From NCBI GenBank assembly GCA_964500895.1, contig CAZCQP010000006.1, forward strand, positions 1-64,000: a DNA stretch of 64,000 bases, read 5' to 3'. A model generated the notes under the pieces. It made no database searches. It saw only the letters and a list, made by a program, of their open reading frames with translations, and was not told where the DNA came from. The DNA comes from CAZCQP01 sp964500895 (GTDB taxonomy: Bacteria; Bacillota; Clostridia; Lachnospirales; JAISER01). The translations under genes were made by a program, and so were the position numbers. This document shows positions 1 to 8,545 of the stretch, in pieces; the stretch's first letter is position 1, and each line of letters starts with the position of its first letter.

Positions 1-161
1 GAACCTGTATGCATAATAAGGAATGCTGGATTTTCGAGCGAATTTTTTGCCAGGCAAGGCAAATTTTCGCAGGAATACCCTTGAGGTATTTCAAGAAAAT
101 TTAACGCAGTATGGCATAAAATCCGCCGAAAAGGCGGCGTTTCGTTTATGAATACAGGTTC
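1..161. repeat. TIR-bounded intergenic repeat, copy 1
   Basis: The element begins with GAACCTGTATGCATAA and ends with TTATGAATACAGGTTC, an imperfect terminal inverted repeat of about 16 bp. The outer segments (about 1-50 and 113-161) recur in inverted order at 16784-16938, while the middle (about 51-112) differs between copies and has its own hairpin (AATACC/GGTATT). It has no coding capacity. The right end lies 22 bp upstream of the next start codon. This is a MITE- or REP-like element; it may extend left of the window. Confidence 0.7.
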
Positions 162-183
162 TTAGAAGGGAAAGAGGTGTGCC

Positions 184-1335
184 ATGGAAAAGCTGCTTTT
201 GGTGCTTGCATTGTGTACGGCCCTGTTCACCGGCTGTACAGCCCGGCAGGACAACAGCCAACGGAAGGACTGGCTGGCCCAGGCCAAGCTGGATGCCGTG
301 GAAACCCCGGAAGAACTGTATGCCAAAGCGTTGGAGGAAGGCATTTTAACGGTTTACTCCACCTCCACACGGGTGGTGGACACCGCAAAGTCTTTCCAGG
401 CACAGTACCCGGGGCTTACCGTCAAGGTGCTGGACATTCGGGCGGATGAATTGATGGAGATGCTAAGGCAAACCATCACTTCCGGGGAATATGGCTGCGA
501 TGTGGTGTTGTGCGCCGATGGTAACGGTGTGCTCTCTAACGAGCTACTTCCCCAGGGTTTCATCTATAAATATGTGCCCAAAGACATGGAAGATTCCATT
601 TTAGAGGGCAACAACGGGCCGCTGCTCACCTTCATGAACGAGGTAATTATGCTGGCCTACAACGATGCGGCCTACGAAAGCCCCCCGGTGGACAATTGGT
701 GGGAACTGACAGAGGAACAATGGCGGGGTAAAGTACTCATGCCAAACCCCGTCCGCAGTGTGACCACCTTTGGCTTTTTAGCCATGGTGACGCAAAACGA
801 TGCACCCATGGCCCAAGCGTATATGGACAGATACGGCACCCCTTTAGAGACACTGCCCGGGGAAGGTGCCGGGAAAACTTTTGTGCGTAAGCTGGTGGAA
901 AATGGCCTGGTGGTGGTCAATTCCAGTGACGAAGTGGCAGAAGGGGTGGGCGGCCCGGCAAACCAAGAGCCCCGGCTGGGCATTATGGTTTCCAGCAAAA
1001 TACGGCTGCGGGATGTGGGCTACCAGGTGCAAATTATGCCAGACATGGCCCCCTTTGCCGGGGTATACGCCCCCAACAACCTGATGATTGCGGGCGGGGC
1101 CAAGAACATTAACGCCGCTAAACTGTTCATCCGCTGGACGTTAGGGGAAGCAGACGGCCAAGGGGAAGGCTACCGGCCATACCTGCAAAACGGGGCGTGG
1201 TCTGTGCGAAAGGACGTGGAAAGTGCAAGCACCGTGGCGCTTGAAGACATGGCGCTGCTGAACTATGACATTGGGTATATTTATAAAAATCAAAAGGATA
1301 TCCACGCCTTTTGGGAATCCCTCTTAACCCAGTAA
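184..1335 (+). CDS. Extracellular solute-binding lipoprotein (ABC transporter)
   Basis: This 383-residue protein has a lipoprotein signal: a hydrophobic stretch followed by the lipobox LFTGC with the lipidated Cys at about residue 18, so it should be anchored outside the membrane. Length and overall pattern fit the type-2 periplasmic binding fold of iron(III)/thiamine/polyamine-type ABC transporter substrate-binding proteins. The mid-protein segments resemble that class (a TVYSTS-like first strand, later VKVLDIRADELM, and a C-terminal helix-rich part). The substrate cannot be read from sequence. No permease or ATPase gene adjoins it in the window; partners may lie to the left. The ATG at 184 follows the purine-rich GGGAAAGAGGTG. 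The family is likely, the ligand unknown. Confidence 0.8.
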   Translation: MEKLLLVLALCTALFTGCTARQDNSQRKDWLAQAKLDAVETPEELYAKALEEGILTVYSTSTRVVDTAKSFQAQYPGLTVKVLDIRADELMEMLRQTITSGEYGCDVVLCADGNGVLSNELLPQGFIYKYVPKDMEDSILEGNNGPLLTFMNEVIMLAYNDAAYESPPVDNWWELTEEQWRGKVLMPNPVRSVTTFGFLAMVTQNDAPMAQAYMDRYGTPLETLPGEGAGKTFVRKLVENGLVVVNSSDEVAEGVGGPANQEPRLGIMVSSKIRLRDVGYQVQIMPDMAPFAGVYAPNNLMIAGGAKNINAAKLFIRWTLGEADGQGEGYRPYLQNGAWSVRKDVESASTVALEDMALLNYDIGYIYKNQKDIHAFWESLLTQ

Positions 1336-1361
1336 TTTCTGCCCTGGGGCTATTTTAATGC

Positions 1362-1389
1362 TTGAAATATCTTCCAAATGTGTTATGAT
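1362..1389 (+). promoter_or_regulatory. Sigma-A type promoter for the stalk-domain gene
   Basis: TTGAAA (1362-1367), a 16-bp spacer and TATGAT (1384-1389) lie 38 bp upstream of the start codon at 1428, which is preceded by a strong GGGAGG. Confidence 0.55.
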
Positions 1390-1427
1390 GGTTTTCGACA
1401 GTATATGACTTTAAGGGAGGATTTAAA

Positions 1428-1945
1428 ATGTTAACCCGATTCACAAAGTGCAACACGGCAATTGTCTTGTGCCTCTGTTTCATGGTATTCTGGAATGCCC
1501 CCACTGCCCTTGCTGCATCCAGTGCACCCAGCCCAATTACAGTTACCATCAACGGGAGCCCGGTTAATTTCGACCAACCACCAGTAATTCAAAACGGCCG
1601 AACCCTTGTGCCTGTTTCCGCCATTTTTAAGGCGTTGGGCGCAACGGTGGAATGGAACGACAAAACCAAAACCGTTACTGCCAAAAAAGGCAACACAACC
1701 GTGGTGCTAACGGTGGGCAGCAAGACTATGACCAAAAACGGCACAGCCATTACACTGGACGTACCGGCCACCATTGTGAACGGCCGCACCCTTGTGCCGG
1801 CCAAAGCGGTGAGCGAAGCCTTCGGCGCACAGGTTTCTTGGGATGAAGCCAGCAAAACGGTTCAAATTACCACGGATGCTCCTGCTGTTTCCGGCCCTGC
1901 TTCAACCCTTCAGCCGTGGGGAAAAGACGCTTCAGACTTTACTGT
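1428..1945 (+). CDS. Copper amine oxidase N-terminal-like (stalk) domain protein, 5' part
   Basis: The first 172 codons of a secreted protein are visible. A signal peptide with a hydrophobic core (IVLCLCFMVFWNAPTALAA) is followed by two tandem copies of the 'stalk' domain named after copper amine oxidase N-termini: motif VNFDQPPVIQNGRTLVPVSA around residue 45, and VPATIVNGRTLVPAKAVSEA around 108. Such domains are common on Clostridia surface proteins and do not imply copper chemistry. The reading frame runs into the 100-N gap. The downstream piece (2048-2662) is probably the rest of the same gene in a different apparent frame, which is expected if the true gap is not 100 bp. Confidence 0.8.
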
Positions 1946-2045
1946 NNNNNNNNNNNNNNNNNNNNNNNNNNNNNNNNNNNNNNNNNNNNNNNNNNNNNNN
2001 NNNNNNNNNNNNNNNNNNNNNNNNNNNNNNNNNNNNNNNNNNNNN
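1946..2045. other. Assembly gap (100 N)
   Basis: A run of exactly 100 N, the conventional placeholder for a scaffold gap of unknown size. It interrupts a coding region, so the real distance and any frame relationship across it are unknown. Confidence 0.95.
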
Positions 2046-2047
2046 GT

Positions 2048-2662
2048 AAGGCGCAAAACGATGATTTGGCACAGCTGCAAAACACGGTAGAAGCGCTGCA
2101 GACCCAGCTGGATGCTCTAAACAGTGCCAATACAGAAAGCGCCCAAGCACAGGAAACACCCGGTGTGGACATGAACGCCATGAACAGCGAAAATGAAGCG
2201 CTGAAAGCCTCTTTGGCAGACATGGAGCAAACCCTGGCCCAAAAGCAAAGTGAAATTGACAACCTAAACGCTGTGGTTAGCCAAAACAGCCGCAGCCAAG
2301 AAGCAGGTTCCTACTACAACGAGGAGGACTTGTTGTGGTGGCTGGTGGTTAAGTTTGATGAAGCCTGGATTCGCTACATAAATGTAGGGGATGAGGACAT
2401 CTTCAACTACATGGTGAAAGACAGCCAAGTGTATAACTTGGCCATTAACTACAAAAAGCAACACGCCAAATTAAAGCAAGAAATGGTTGTGATTCAGAAC
2501 GAAAGCGTCACCATAAACGGAGATACCGCCGTCATTTACATATACGAATTGTTGCGGGAATATGGCAGCAATGGCGCAGAGGAAGAAAAGGAATATCATT
2601 GGGCATATACCGCCAAGCGCATAGACAATGTGTGGTATCTAACAGAAATGAAAAGAAGTTAA
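2048..2662 (+). CDS. Coiled-coil plus NTF2-like C-terminal part of the gapped surface protein
   Basis: This open frame emerges from the gap without its own start. It begins with a heptad-rich coiled coil (DDLAQLQNTVEALQTQLDAL, then ENEALKASLADMEQTLAQ), and continues into about 120 residues with alternating strands and Trp/Tyr-rich positions (EEDLLWWLVVKFDEAWIRY ... YHWAYTAKRIDNVWYLTEMK). The latter resembles small NTF2-like/SnoaL-fold ligand domains at the C-termini of surface proteins. Most simply it is the 3' end of the gene starting at 1428. A separate gene starting inside the gap cannot be excluded. It ends just before a hairpin repeat that can act as terminator. Confidence 0.6.
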   Translation, partial: KAQNDDLAQLQNTVEALQTQLDALNSANTESAQAQETPGVDMNAMNSENEALKASLADMEQTLAQKQSEIDNLNAVVSQNSRSQEAGSYYNEEDLLWWLVVKFDEAWIRYINVGDEDIFNYMVKDSQVYNLAINYKKQHAKLKQEMVVIQNESVTINGDTAVIYIYELLREYGSNGAEEEKEYHWAYTAKRIDNVWYLTEMKRS

Positions 2663-2668
2663 AAAAAA

Positions 2669-2780
2669 TTCGGGCTTTGCCCCGAACCCCACTTCTTTCT
2701 TATAAGAAAGAAGCTAAGAAAAAGCTTTTGAAGGGCTTGGGAAACTTTTTCTCGAAAAAGTTTCCCAAGCCCTTTTTTTT
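2669..2780 (+). repeat. Multi-hairpin intergenic repeat, unit 1 (short form)
   Basis: Three hairpins lie in a row: a G/C-rich one (CGGGctttgCCCCG), CTTCTTTCTT/AAGAAAGAAG, and TTGGGAAACTTTTT/AAAAAGTTTCCCAA followed by eight T. The ATGCCGC hairpin found in the other units is absent here. It sits between convergent genes, and the last stem with its T-run should terminate transcription. Confidence 0.75.
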
Positions 2781-2781
2781 G

Positions 2782-3447
2782 TTAATCAAACATGGCGGCA
2801 TACTGGCAAGCCAAGAAATTCACAACCATAGGGCCGGTGGTATGCAAATCTTCCACGGGCAAATAATGGGCGCTGCGGCTATCGAACAAAAGCCCGCCAG
2901 AACCGGGCAGTTCCTCGTCTGAAAGCCAAAGGTTCAGCTTTATGGGAAACCGTGGCAACAGGTGGAATACGGCACACACATCGGCACTGGACTTTTCAAT
3001 GTCTGCCCCCAATGTGCTACAGGCTTCCAAAATCTTGGCAGCCGGTTTGTTGCCCAGCCGGTCTACCAACACTTGCCCGGTATCGTGCTCAAACACGGTG
3101 GGGTGCGCCACATGCCGCTCGTATTCCCGAAAAGGCACCCACTTGCCGCTTAAAGGCACACCGTCTGCTGTTACCAGATAATGTAAGATGGCCAACTGCC
3201 AGGAAAGGGCGGGTTTTTCCCCGCCCTTTGTAAAATGCACCTGGCAGCTGGGGTAGTCCACCGTGATGGACTGCCCCAAACTTGTAAAGGTGAAAGCTTG
3301 TTCCTTTTCAAGAAACGTCACCCCTGCCAGGCGTGCAATGTCTTCCGGCGCTTTGGCCAAAATCTGTTCCCGGGCGTGGTCAACATCGTAATAAATGGCC
3401 CCGGAACTTTTTTCTCCGGCATACAGCATATAAGGCTGTACGTCCAT
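2782..3447 (-). CDS. DUF3786 domain-containing protein
   Basis: A 221-residue soluble protein with the DUF3786 pattern: an N-terminal region, a central Trp-containing VPFREYERHV segment, and the diagnostic C-terminal FPIKLNLWLSDEELPGSGGLLFDSRSAHYLPVED. Members occur in anaerobes, sometimes beside corrinoid or Fe-S proteins; no activity is established. The ATG at 3447 follows TAAGGAGAG. It lies 16 bp downstream of the M28 peptidase gene on the same strand, so the two are probably cotranscribed, although no functional link is evident. Confidence 0.8.
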   Translation of the reverse strand: MDVQPYMLYAGEKSSGAIYYDVDHAREQILAKAPEDIARLAGVTFLEKEQAFTFTSLGQSITVDYPSCQVHFTKGGEKPALSWQLAILHYLVTADGVPLSGKWVPFREYERHVAHPTVFEHDTGQVLVDRLGNKPAAKILEACSTLGADIEKSSADVCAVFHLLPRFPIKLNLWLSDEELPGSGGLLFDSRSAHYLPVEDLHTTGPMVVNFLACQYAAMFD

Positions 3448-3463
3448 TGTTTTCTCTCCTTAA

Positions 3464-6136
3464 CTATTCAACACTTTCCATCAACTTCAGCATTTCCCGC
3501 TTAATGTCAATCAGCTCAGGGTAGTGGTAGAAGAACTTCACCTTTTGCTCTACCAGGCTGTCTCCTGCAGGTCTGTCTACCAGCACAAATTCTGCAAAAG
3601 ATTCTGCAAAGTCGCTAAACAAGCTTTGGGCTGCTTTTTCGTTTAAGAACATTTCTGGGTTCTCATCATACAGTTTGGCGCGGTATACATCCTGGCCGTA
3701 TGTTTCATAAAATTCTGCCCAGTATTGTTCCGCAAAGGCAACCAGGTATGCGCCTTCCTTATAAGCAAGCCGCAGGTAGTCCAGTTCAGTTTGTGGCTCG
3801 GCAGGGGCCACAACGCTGGTCACTTCTATTTTTTCGTCACCAACAGGCTCGGCGGGTGCTTCCACAGCAACTGTTTCAACAGCAGCTTCGGTTTCGTCAA
3901 CGGCTTCAGTAGATTCCGCTACAGCCATGTTGGACACAGCAAACCCAATACCCATTTCTTCCCCAAGGTTAAGCTGGCTGGGGGAAGAAGCTAGCCGTTG
4001 CGCATAAGACACCAAGTAGCAACGCATAAAGTCTTCTTTGGTGTAAGCAGCGCCTTCAGGGGTGGTAATGTCTATATAATCCAAACGCACTTCTGTGCCG
4101 GTGGAAGTGCTGAATCCCCAGCCAAAGCCTGAGCCTTCTTCCAGTTGTTCCGCCATTTCTGTATAATCCGGTATTTCAAAATCTGGGCTTGCCAAATTTT
4201 CATACATGCTAATGGTTTCGCCACCAATACCGTCTGTGCAAATGGTTATAAAAGTGATGGCTTTTAATTGTTCCGGGCTTAACAGGGGCTTTATTCTGTT
4301 CCAAGATGCTTGGGCTTCCGGGCTAACCGGCAGTGTTTTGGAAGGTTGGTTCACTTTATCTTCCACTACGATTTCACCGTTTATTCTAGAAACCATAATT
4401 TCCCGCATGGAGGTGCCTTTTTCCATGCGCACCAGTTCACCGTTTTGCAGGGTGTAACCTTCTTGGGTGTCCTCAAACCGGTTGGCAGGCTGAATCGACA
4501 CGGTGTAGGCAGGGTCGTCGATGCCCCCTCTGGACACATTAATGGTATTGCCTTGAGGGGAGTTCCAGATGTAATAATCCATACCGCTATCCACCATCCA
4601 TGGGTGTTGTTGCGGTTCGCCAAACTTTAAGGTTAAAATTTGGGTAAATTTATCGTAGGAAATGCCGGTTTCAGCCATGTCCAGTTCCAGTGCGTATACC
4701 ATGGAACCCCAGGGAGAACCAGAGGCATAAGCCGGTATAGGCTGGCTTAACCCTAAAAGAGACACATTGGCTTTATAGAGCACTTCATAGTCACTTCTAG
4801 GCATCACTTGCGTAAATTTAATGCCGGTTTCCTTTTCAAAAGCTGCTTTTTCGCTAAAGAAAGGCATCCGTTTTTCTAAGTTCAGGGGGTACACGGTTTC
4901 GTCGGGTTCTGGCCGGAGGGTGCCAGCCATTTCCGGGGTTTTGTCGCTCATAATTTCAGAAGCAATCAGGTAGCCGTGTTCTGCGGCGTACACCAGCTTG
5001 TCCTTGCTGACGTTGGCCACCACGTCATCGGGGGTGTGGTATTCCCCGTGAATGGGGTCGTGGGCGAACATAATGTCCGGTATCATCTTAGGGAAGAAGG
5101 ACATATGGTCGCTGCCGCCCATGGAATAGGCTTGTACCGTTAATTTTTCTTCGGTTTTGGCTTGCAGAATGTCAAACAAGTGGTTGGCTTCCCCGCTGGT
5201 GGTATAAATTTTCACAGCCTCTGCTTTGGCTGCACCCAGCATGTCGAAGTTAATCATGCCCACCACACGGTTTAATTCTTCTTCGCTTAAGCTTTTCACG
5301 TATTCCATGGAACCGTTTAAGCCGGATTCTTCGGCGTCAAAGGCCACGAAGCGAATTTCTGTGTCGCTAGGCAGAGGCGCAAGGATGCGGGCCAGTTCCA
5401 GCATAACAGACAAACCGGAGCCATTGTCGTTGGCGGCGGGCACATCACTCACGCCATCATAATGGCTGCCGATGATGAGAATGTCTGAGGTTTTTGCATA
5501 TGTACTGGGCTTCACAGTGCCGATGATGTTCACGGCTTGGTATTTCACCATTTCTGGCTTGGAAGCGGATGAGAAGTTGCCCCAGTCGAAGGTTTCCAGT
5601 TCAAAAGGCTGGGTGGTGACAGTAAGCCCGGCTTCTTTCATGGCGTTGGTGATGGTTGTACGGGCATCTTCAATGCCGGGGTTGCGCATCCCTCTTGGGT
5701 TTGCGGAAACGGTGGTGATGGTTTCAATCATTTTGTCCCCATCGGCCATATCCCGCTTCACCACGGTGTACATGCCCGGGCTTTGCTGGGTGATGTAAAG
5801 TTCCGGCAAGCTTTCAAACAAGGACAACGGGGCGTAAACGGCACCGTCTACCAGCTGGGGTGCAGCGTCCAGGTCTACCGTGTCTTCACCAACAGTGGCG
5901 GAATCGTCGTTAAGGGCTAAAGAAACCGTCAACCCTTCCCCGGTAATGGTGATGGCGTCACCGTCTGTGGTGATGGTGTAGCCCGCCTCTTCACAGATGG
6001 CCGCCAATGGCAGCAACACTGTGCCGTCTTCCGTTTCGGTGCTGTTTACTGTGAGCTTGGTGGCACCATAAACAGTGACACAATATGTCAACAGCAAAAA
6101 CAGTACGGCAGGAAATAAAGCAGTAAATTTCTTCAA
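3464..6136 (-). CDS. Secreted M28 family zinc peptidase with N-terminal stalk domain
   Basis: About 890 residues. The likely start is TTG at 6136, because AGGAGGAGA lies 5 bp upstream; an ATG nine codons earlier lacks a ribosome site. A signal peptide precedes a copper-amine-oxidase-like stalk domain (about 25-125). The M28 catalytic domain follows (about 130-400), with the expected zinc ligands and catalytic acid: H in GSHYDG (~225), D in ANDNGSG (~237), EE in DAEESG (~269-270), D in NFDMLG (~298), and H in YHTPDD (~367). The remaining ~490 residues match no domain I recognise and include an acidic Glu/Ala/Val-rich stretch. It is probably an exported aminopeptidase or amidohydrolase. Confidence 0.87.
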   Translation of the reverse strand: MKKFTALFPAVLFLLLTYCVTVYGATKLTVNSTETEDGTVLLPLAAICEEAGYTITTDGDAITITGEGLTVSLALNDDSATVGEDTVDLDAAPQLVDGAVYAPLSLFESLPELYITQQSPGMYTVVKRDMADGDKMIETITTVSANPRGMRNPGIEDARTTITNAMKEAGLTVTTQPFELETFDWGNFSSASKPEMVKYQAVNIIGTVKPSTYAKTSDILIIGSHYDGVSDVPAANDNGSGLSVMLELARILAPLPSDTEIRFVAFDAEESGLNGSMEYVKSLSEEELNRVVGMINFDMLGAAKAEAVKIYTTSGEANHLFDILQAKTEEKLTVQAYSMGGSDHMSFFPKMIPDIMFAHDPIHGEYHTPDDVVANVSKDKLVYAAEHGYLIASEIMSDKTPEMAGTLRPEPDETVYPLNLEKRMPFFSEKAAFEKETGIKFTQVMPRSDYEVLYKANVSLLGLSQPIPAYASGSPWGSMVYALELDMAETGISYDKFTQILTLKFGEPQQHPWMVDSGMDYYIWNSPQGNTINVSRGGIDDPAYTVSIQPANRFEDTQEGYTLQNGELVRMEKGTSMREIMVSRINGEIVVEDKVNQPSKTLPVSPEAQASWNRIKPLLSPEQLKAITFITICTDGIGGETISMYENLASPDFEIPDYTEMAEQLEEGSGFGWGFSTSTGTEVRLDYIDITTPEGAAYTKEDFMRCYLVSYAQRLASSPSQLNLGEEMGIGFAVSNMAVAESTEAVDETEAAVETVAVEAPAEPVGDEKIEVTSVVAPAEPQTELDYLRLAYKEGAYLVAFAEQYWAEFYETYGQDVYRAKLYDENPEMFLNEKAAQSLFSDFAESFAEFVLVDRPAGDSLVEQKVKFFYHYPELIDIKREMLKLMESVE

Positions 6137-6214
6137 GTCAATCTCCTCCTTAAAATAATGCATAAAGTATAACAGAAAAAAGACAAAAGTGCAATCTTTG
6201 CGAAGGATTTGGCA

Positions 6215-6778
6215 TTATTTTTGCGTTGCATGAATAAAACCCTTGCATATACAGTCTGCCATTTGCATAACCACATGCAGCCGGGCACTTTGCAGCAGGG
6301 CAAACCCGGAAACGCTGCAACTGTTCACAATGCCTGTAATGGCAATGTCCCCCACTGGGGGCAAATTTTTTGAAAGCCCTGCCCCAGGGCAAACAGGCCC
6401 AGGGCCAACTTTCAGCCAGCCAATGTGGTCTGCCCGGCCCAAGGCTGCATCCACAGCCACCACCAAAGGCTTGGGCCGGCAGCATTCAATGAAGGCCAAC
6501 GTTTCCTGCAAATTTCTGGCGTGTACAGGGGATTGCAACGTGCCGTAAAGGGTGGCTCCCTTCAGCCGGTTCATATGGGGAAATAACATATGGCCCACCA
6601 GCGGGCCAAGGCTGTCTCCGGTGGCACGGTCTGTGCCAATGCACACAAAAACCACCTCCTGCTTAGGGGGGCGGGGGAAAAGCAACTGGGAAAGGGCATA
6701 GGCAAAGTCTAAATGTGCGTTTGGGGCGTTGCTGTCTATGGTTTGTGGGTATATTCGGTTGTGTAGGGCTTCCATCAT
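6215..6778 (-). CDS. yyaC: YyaC family spore protein (putative spore protease-like)
   Basis: A 187-residue protein with the YyaC hallmark VCIGTDRATGDSLGPLVG (residues ~45-62), a fold related to the GPR/hydrogenase-maturation protease superfamily, plus the later segments VVAVDAALGR and PPVGDIAITGIVN. YyaC is made during sporulation in Bacillus and is found in endospore formers; its biochemical role is unsettled. This is the best sign in the window that the organism sporulates. It is divergent from the LysM gene across a 245-bp A/T-rich region. The start at 6778 (ATG ATG) lacks a strong ribosome site, so a slightly different start is possible. Confidence 0.87.
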   Translation of the reverse strand: MMEALHNRIYPQTIDSNAPNAHLDFAYALSQLLFPRPPKQEVVFVCIGTDRATGDSLGPLVGHMLFPHMNRLKGATLYGTLQSPVHARNLQETLAFIECCRPKPLVVAVDAALGRADHIGWLKVGPGPVCPGAGLSKNLPPVGDIAITGIVNSCSVSGFALLQSARLHVVMQMADCICKGFIHATQK

Positions 6779-7023
6779 GCATCACCAGCTTTAGTATAAA
6801 AAGCCAGAAGGCATTTATACTGTAAAACAATGGCAAAACAAATGTAAGAAAAATGTAATATTTTGTTTTACGAAAATAGGAATGAATGACAGCAAGCGCC
6901 AAATTCTGCATTTCCTGTATGCTATTTTATTAAAAAAACATGCTTGTCCACAAGATGTGTCAATGCAGGCCGGGCGCAGCGGCAGTATGCTTGACTGTGG
7001 CAAATACAAAGGAGGCAAACGCA

Positions 7024-8355
7024 ATGAGTGAATTTGAATTTCCCACCAATGTTAAACAAATTGGTTCCATTGGCGATGGATTGCGTATTTACATTGAAGA
7101 TTATGCCTGCTCATACTTGCAGCACTATGCAGAAGCCGGGGGCTACGAAGAAAGGCTGGCGTTTTTGGTGGGGCGGGTACTGGTGATAGACAACCAGACG
7201 GTGCTTTTCATTAGCGGGGTGATACAAGGGCAGCACACCGCCACCGAACGGGATATGGTTAGCTTTACGGAAAAGTCCTGGCAGCACGCCAAAGACGAAA
7301 TTAAGCGGTATTTCAAAGGGCTTGACATTGTGGGGTGGATGCAGTCTCAGCCGGGGTATGGGGTGTTTTTAAACAGCGGGTATGCCGCCGTTCATTCTAA
7401 AATATTCCCCCGGGAAGACCAGGTGCTGTTTGTCATAGACCCGGCGGAAAAACTAAACGCCTTTTACATATACGATGCCAGCCAGGAAAAGCTGACAGAA
7501 AGCCAAGGTTATTTCATTTACTACGACAAAAACAGGGGGATGCAGGAATATATGCTGGACAACAAAATTTCCAGCATTAAAATGCGGCCTTTGCCCGAAG
7601 TGGAGGATGCGGTAAAGCCGGTGATTAAAAAAGCCGGTATTTCGGCGGAAGAACGCACCATCCTTATGAGCCCTCTGAAAAAGAAAAGTTTGGCCAAATT
7701 TAAAGGCTCCCGCAAAAAAAGCGGCCAGTGGCAGGTGGTGAACTTGCTAATGTCTTTAAGTGCCGTGCTGTTTGTGGTGTGCTTCATTATGGGGGCCGGG
7801 CTTATACAAAACGATGGGCGGATTTCCTCTCTGGAAGGCCAGCTGACCCAGCTGAACACCGCCTACCGAAACTTGCTGGTGGAAATGCAGCAAGGGCAAG
7901 CCGCAGCGGTATTTGCTGGGCAGGATACATACCAACAGGCGGCGCAAATTCAGCCCAATGCCCAGGAGGGGCAAACAGTGCTGATAGAGGATGGCAACAG
8001 CCTGCTTACCCAAGATTTGCTGGCCATGGCTGAACCAATCACCACACCTACCCCGCCAGAACCTACACCAAGTCCCAGCCCAAGCCCTGCACCCGCACCT
8101 GTAGCAGTTGAGCCGGAACCTGCCACGGTAGACAACCCGCCACCTGCCCAAGCGCAGGCCCAGGCACCGGCGGTTGAACCCAAACCTGCTATACCGGAAA
8201 CGTATACGGTGCAGGCCGGGGACAGTTTAAGTTTAATTAGCCAGCGGTTTTATGGCTCACAAGGGATGGTGCTGGAGATTATGCGGGTGAACGGGCTGGA
8301 GGATGCGGACATGATAACGTCTGGCAAGACCATTAAACTGCCGCAACTGGAGTAA
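7024..8355 (+). CDS. Membrane-anchored LysM protein with degenerate JAMM/MPN-like domain
   Basis: 443 residues from ATG 7024 (AGGAGG just upstream). Order: an N-terminal ~200-residue domain; one transmembrane helix (~238-261); a short coiled coil; a Pro/Ala/Glu-rich spacer; and a C-terminal LysM peptidoglycan-binding domain (~392-440, YTVQAGDSLSLISQRFYGS). The N-terminal domain contains VGWMQSQPGYGVFLNSGYA (~103-121), strikingly like the JAMM metalloprotease signature VGW-x-HSHPG...S-x-x-D. Here both His are Gln and the Asp is Ala, so no zinc site remains. The inferred topology puts the pseudo-JAMM domain in the cytoplasm and LysM outside. It may be a non-catalytic scaffold coupling the cell wall to the cytoplasm. 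Confidence 0.75.
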   Translation: MSEFEFPTNVKQIGSIGDGLRIYIEDYACSYLQHYAEAGGYEERLAFLVGRVLVIDNQTVLFISGVIQGQHTATERDMVSFTEKSWQHAKDEIKRYFKGLDIVGWMQSQPGYGVFLNSGYAAVHSKIFPREDQVLFVIDPAEKLNAFYIYDASQEKLTESQGYFIYYDKNRGMQEYMLDNKISSIKMRPLPEVEDAVKPVIKKAGISAEERTILMSPLKKKSLAKFKGSRKKSGQWQVVNLLMSLSAVLFVVCFIMGAGLIQNDGRISSLEGQLTQLNTAYRNLLVEMQQGQAAAVFAGQDTYQQAAQIQPNAQEGQTVLIEDGNSLLTQDLLAMAEPITTPTPPEPTPSPSPSPAPAPVAVEPEPATVDNPPPAQAQAQAPAVEPKPAIPETYTVQAGDSLSLISQRFYGSQGMVLEIMRVNGLEDADMITSGKTIKLPQLE

Positions 8356-8357
8356 AA

Positions 8358-8501
8358 CTTTGGGGCGTTGCCCCAAACCCCAACAGCTTTTTGAAAAAAG
8401 CTGTGCAAAAACTTACAAAAATGCCGCTTGCGGCATTTTAGGCAAAAGCTTTTTGGAAGGTTTGGGAAACTTTTTCTCGAAAAAGGTTCCTAAGGTCTTT
8501 T
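8358..8501 (+). repeat. Multi-hairpin intergenic repeat, unit 2
   Basis: Four hairpins: TTTGGGGC/GCCCCAAA, CAGCTTTTT/AAAAAGCTG, AAAATGCCGC/GCGGCATTTT, and TTGGGAAACTTTTTctcgAAAAAGgTTCC followed by TCTTTT. It lies between two plus-strand genes. The second hairpin has a different sequence from units 1 and 3 but the same pairing. Confidence 0.8.
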
Positions 8502-8545
8502 AAGTGCATTTCACGGTGCACGCCGTTTTGTGAAAGGAGGCCCCC

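Noticed and set aside
2669..2780. CRISPR array from repeated hairpins
   Set aside because: Units are long, adjacent or dispersed, with no regular unique spacers and no cas genes.
7024..8355. Active JAMM metalloprotease
   Set aside because: All three expected metal ligands of the signature are substituted (His to Gln twice, Asp to Ala).
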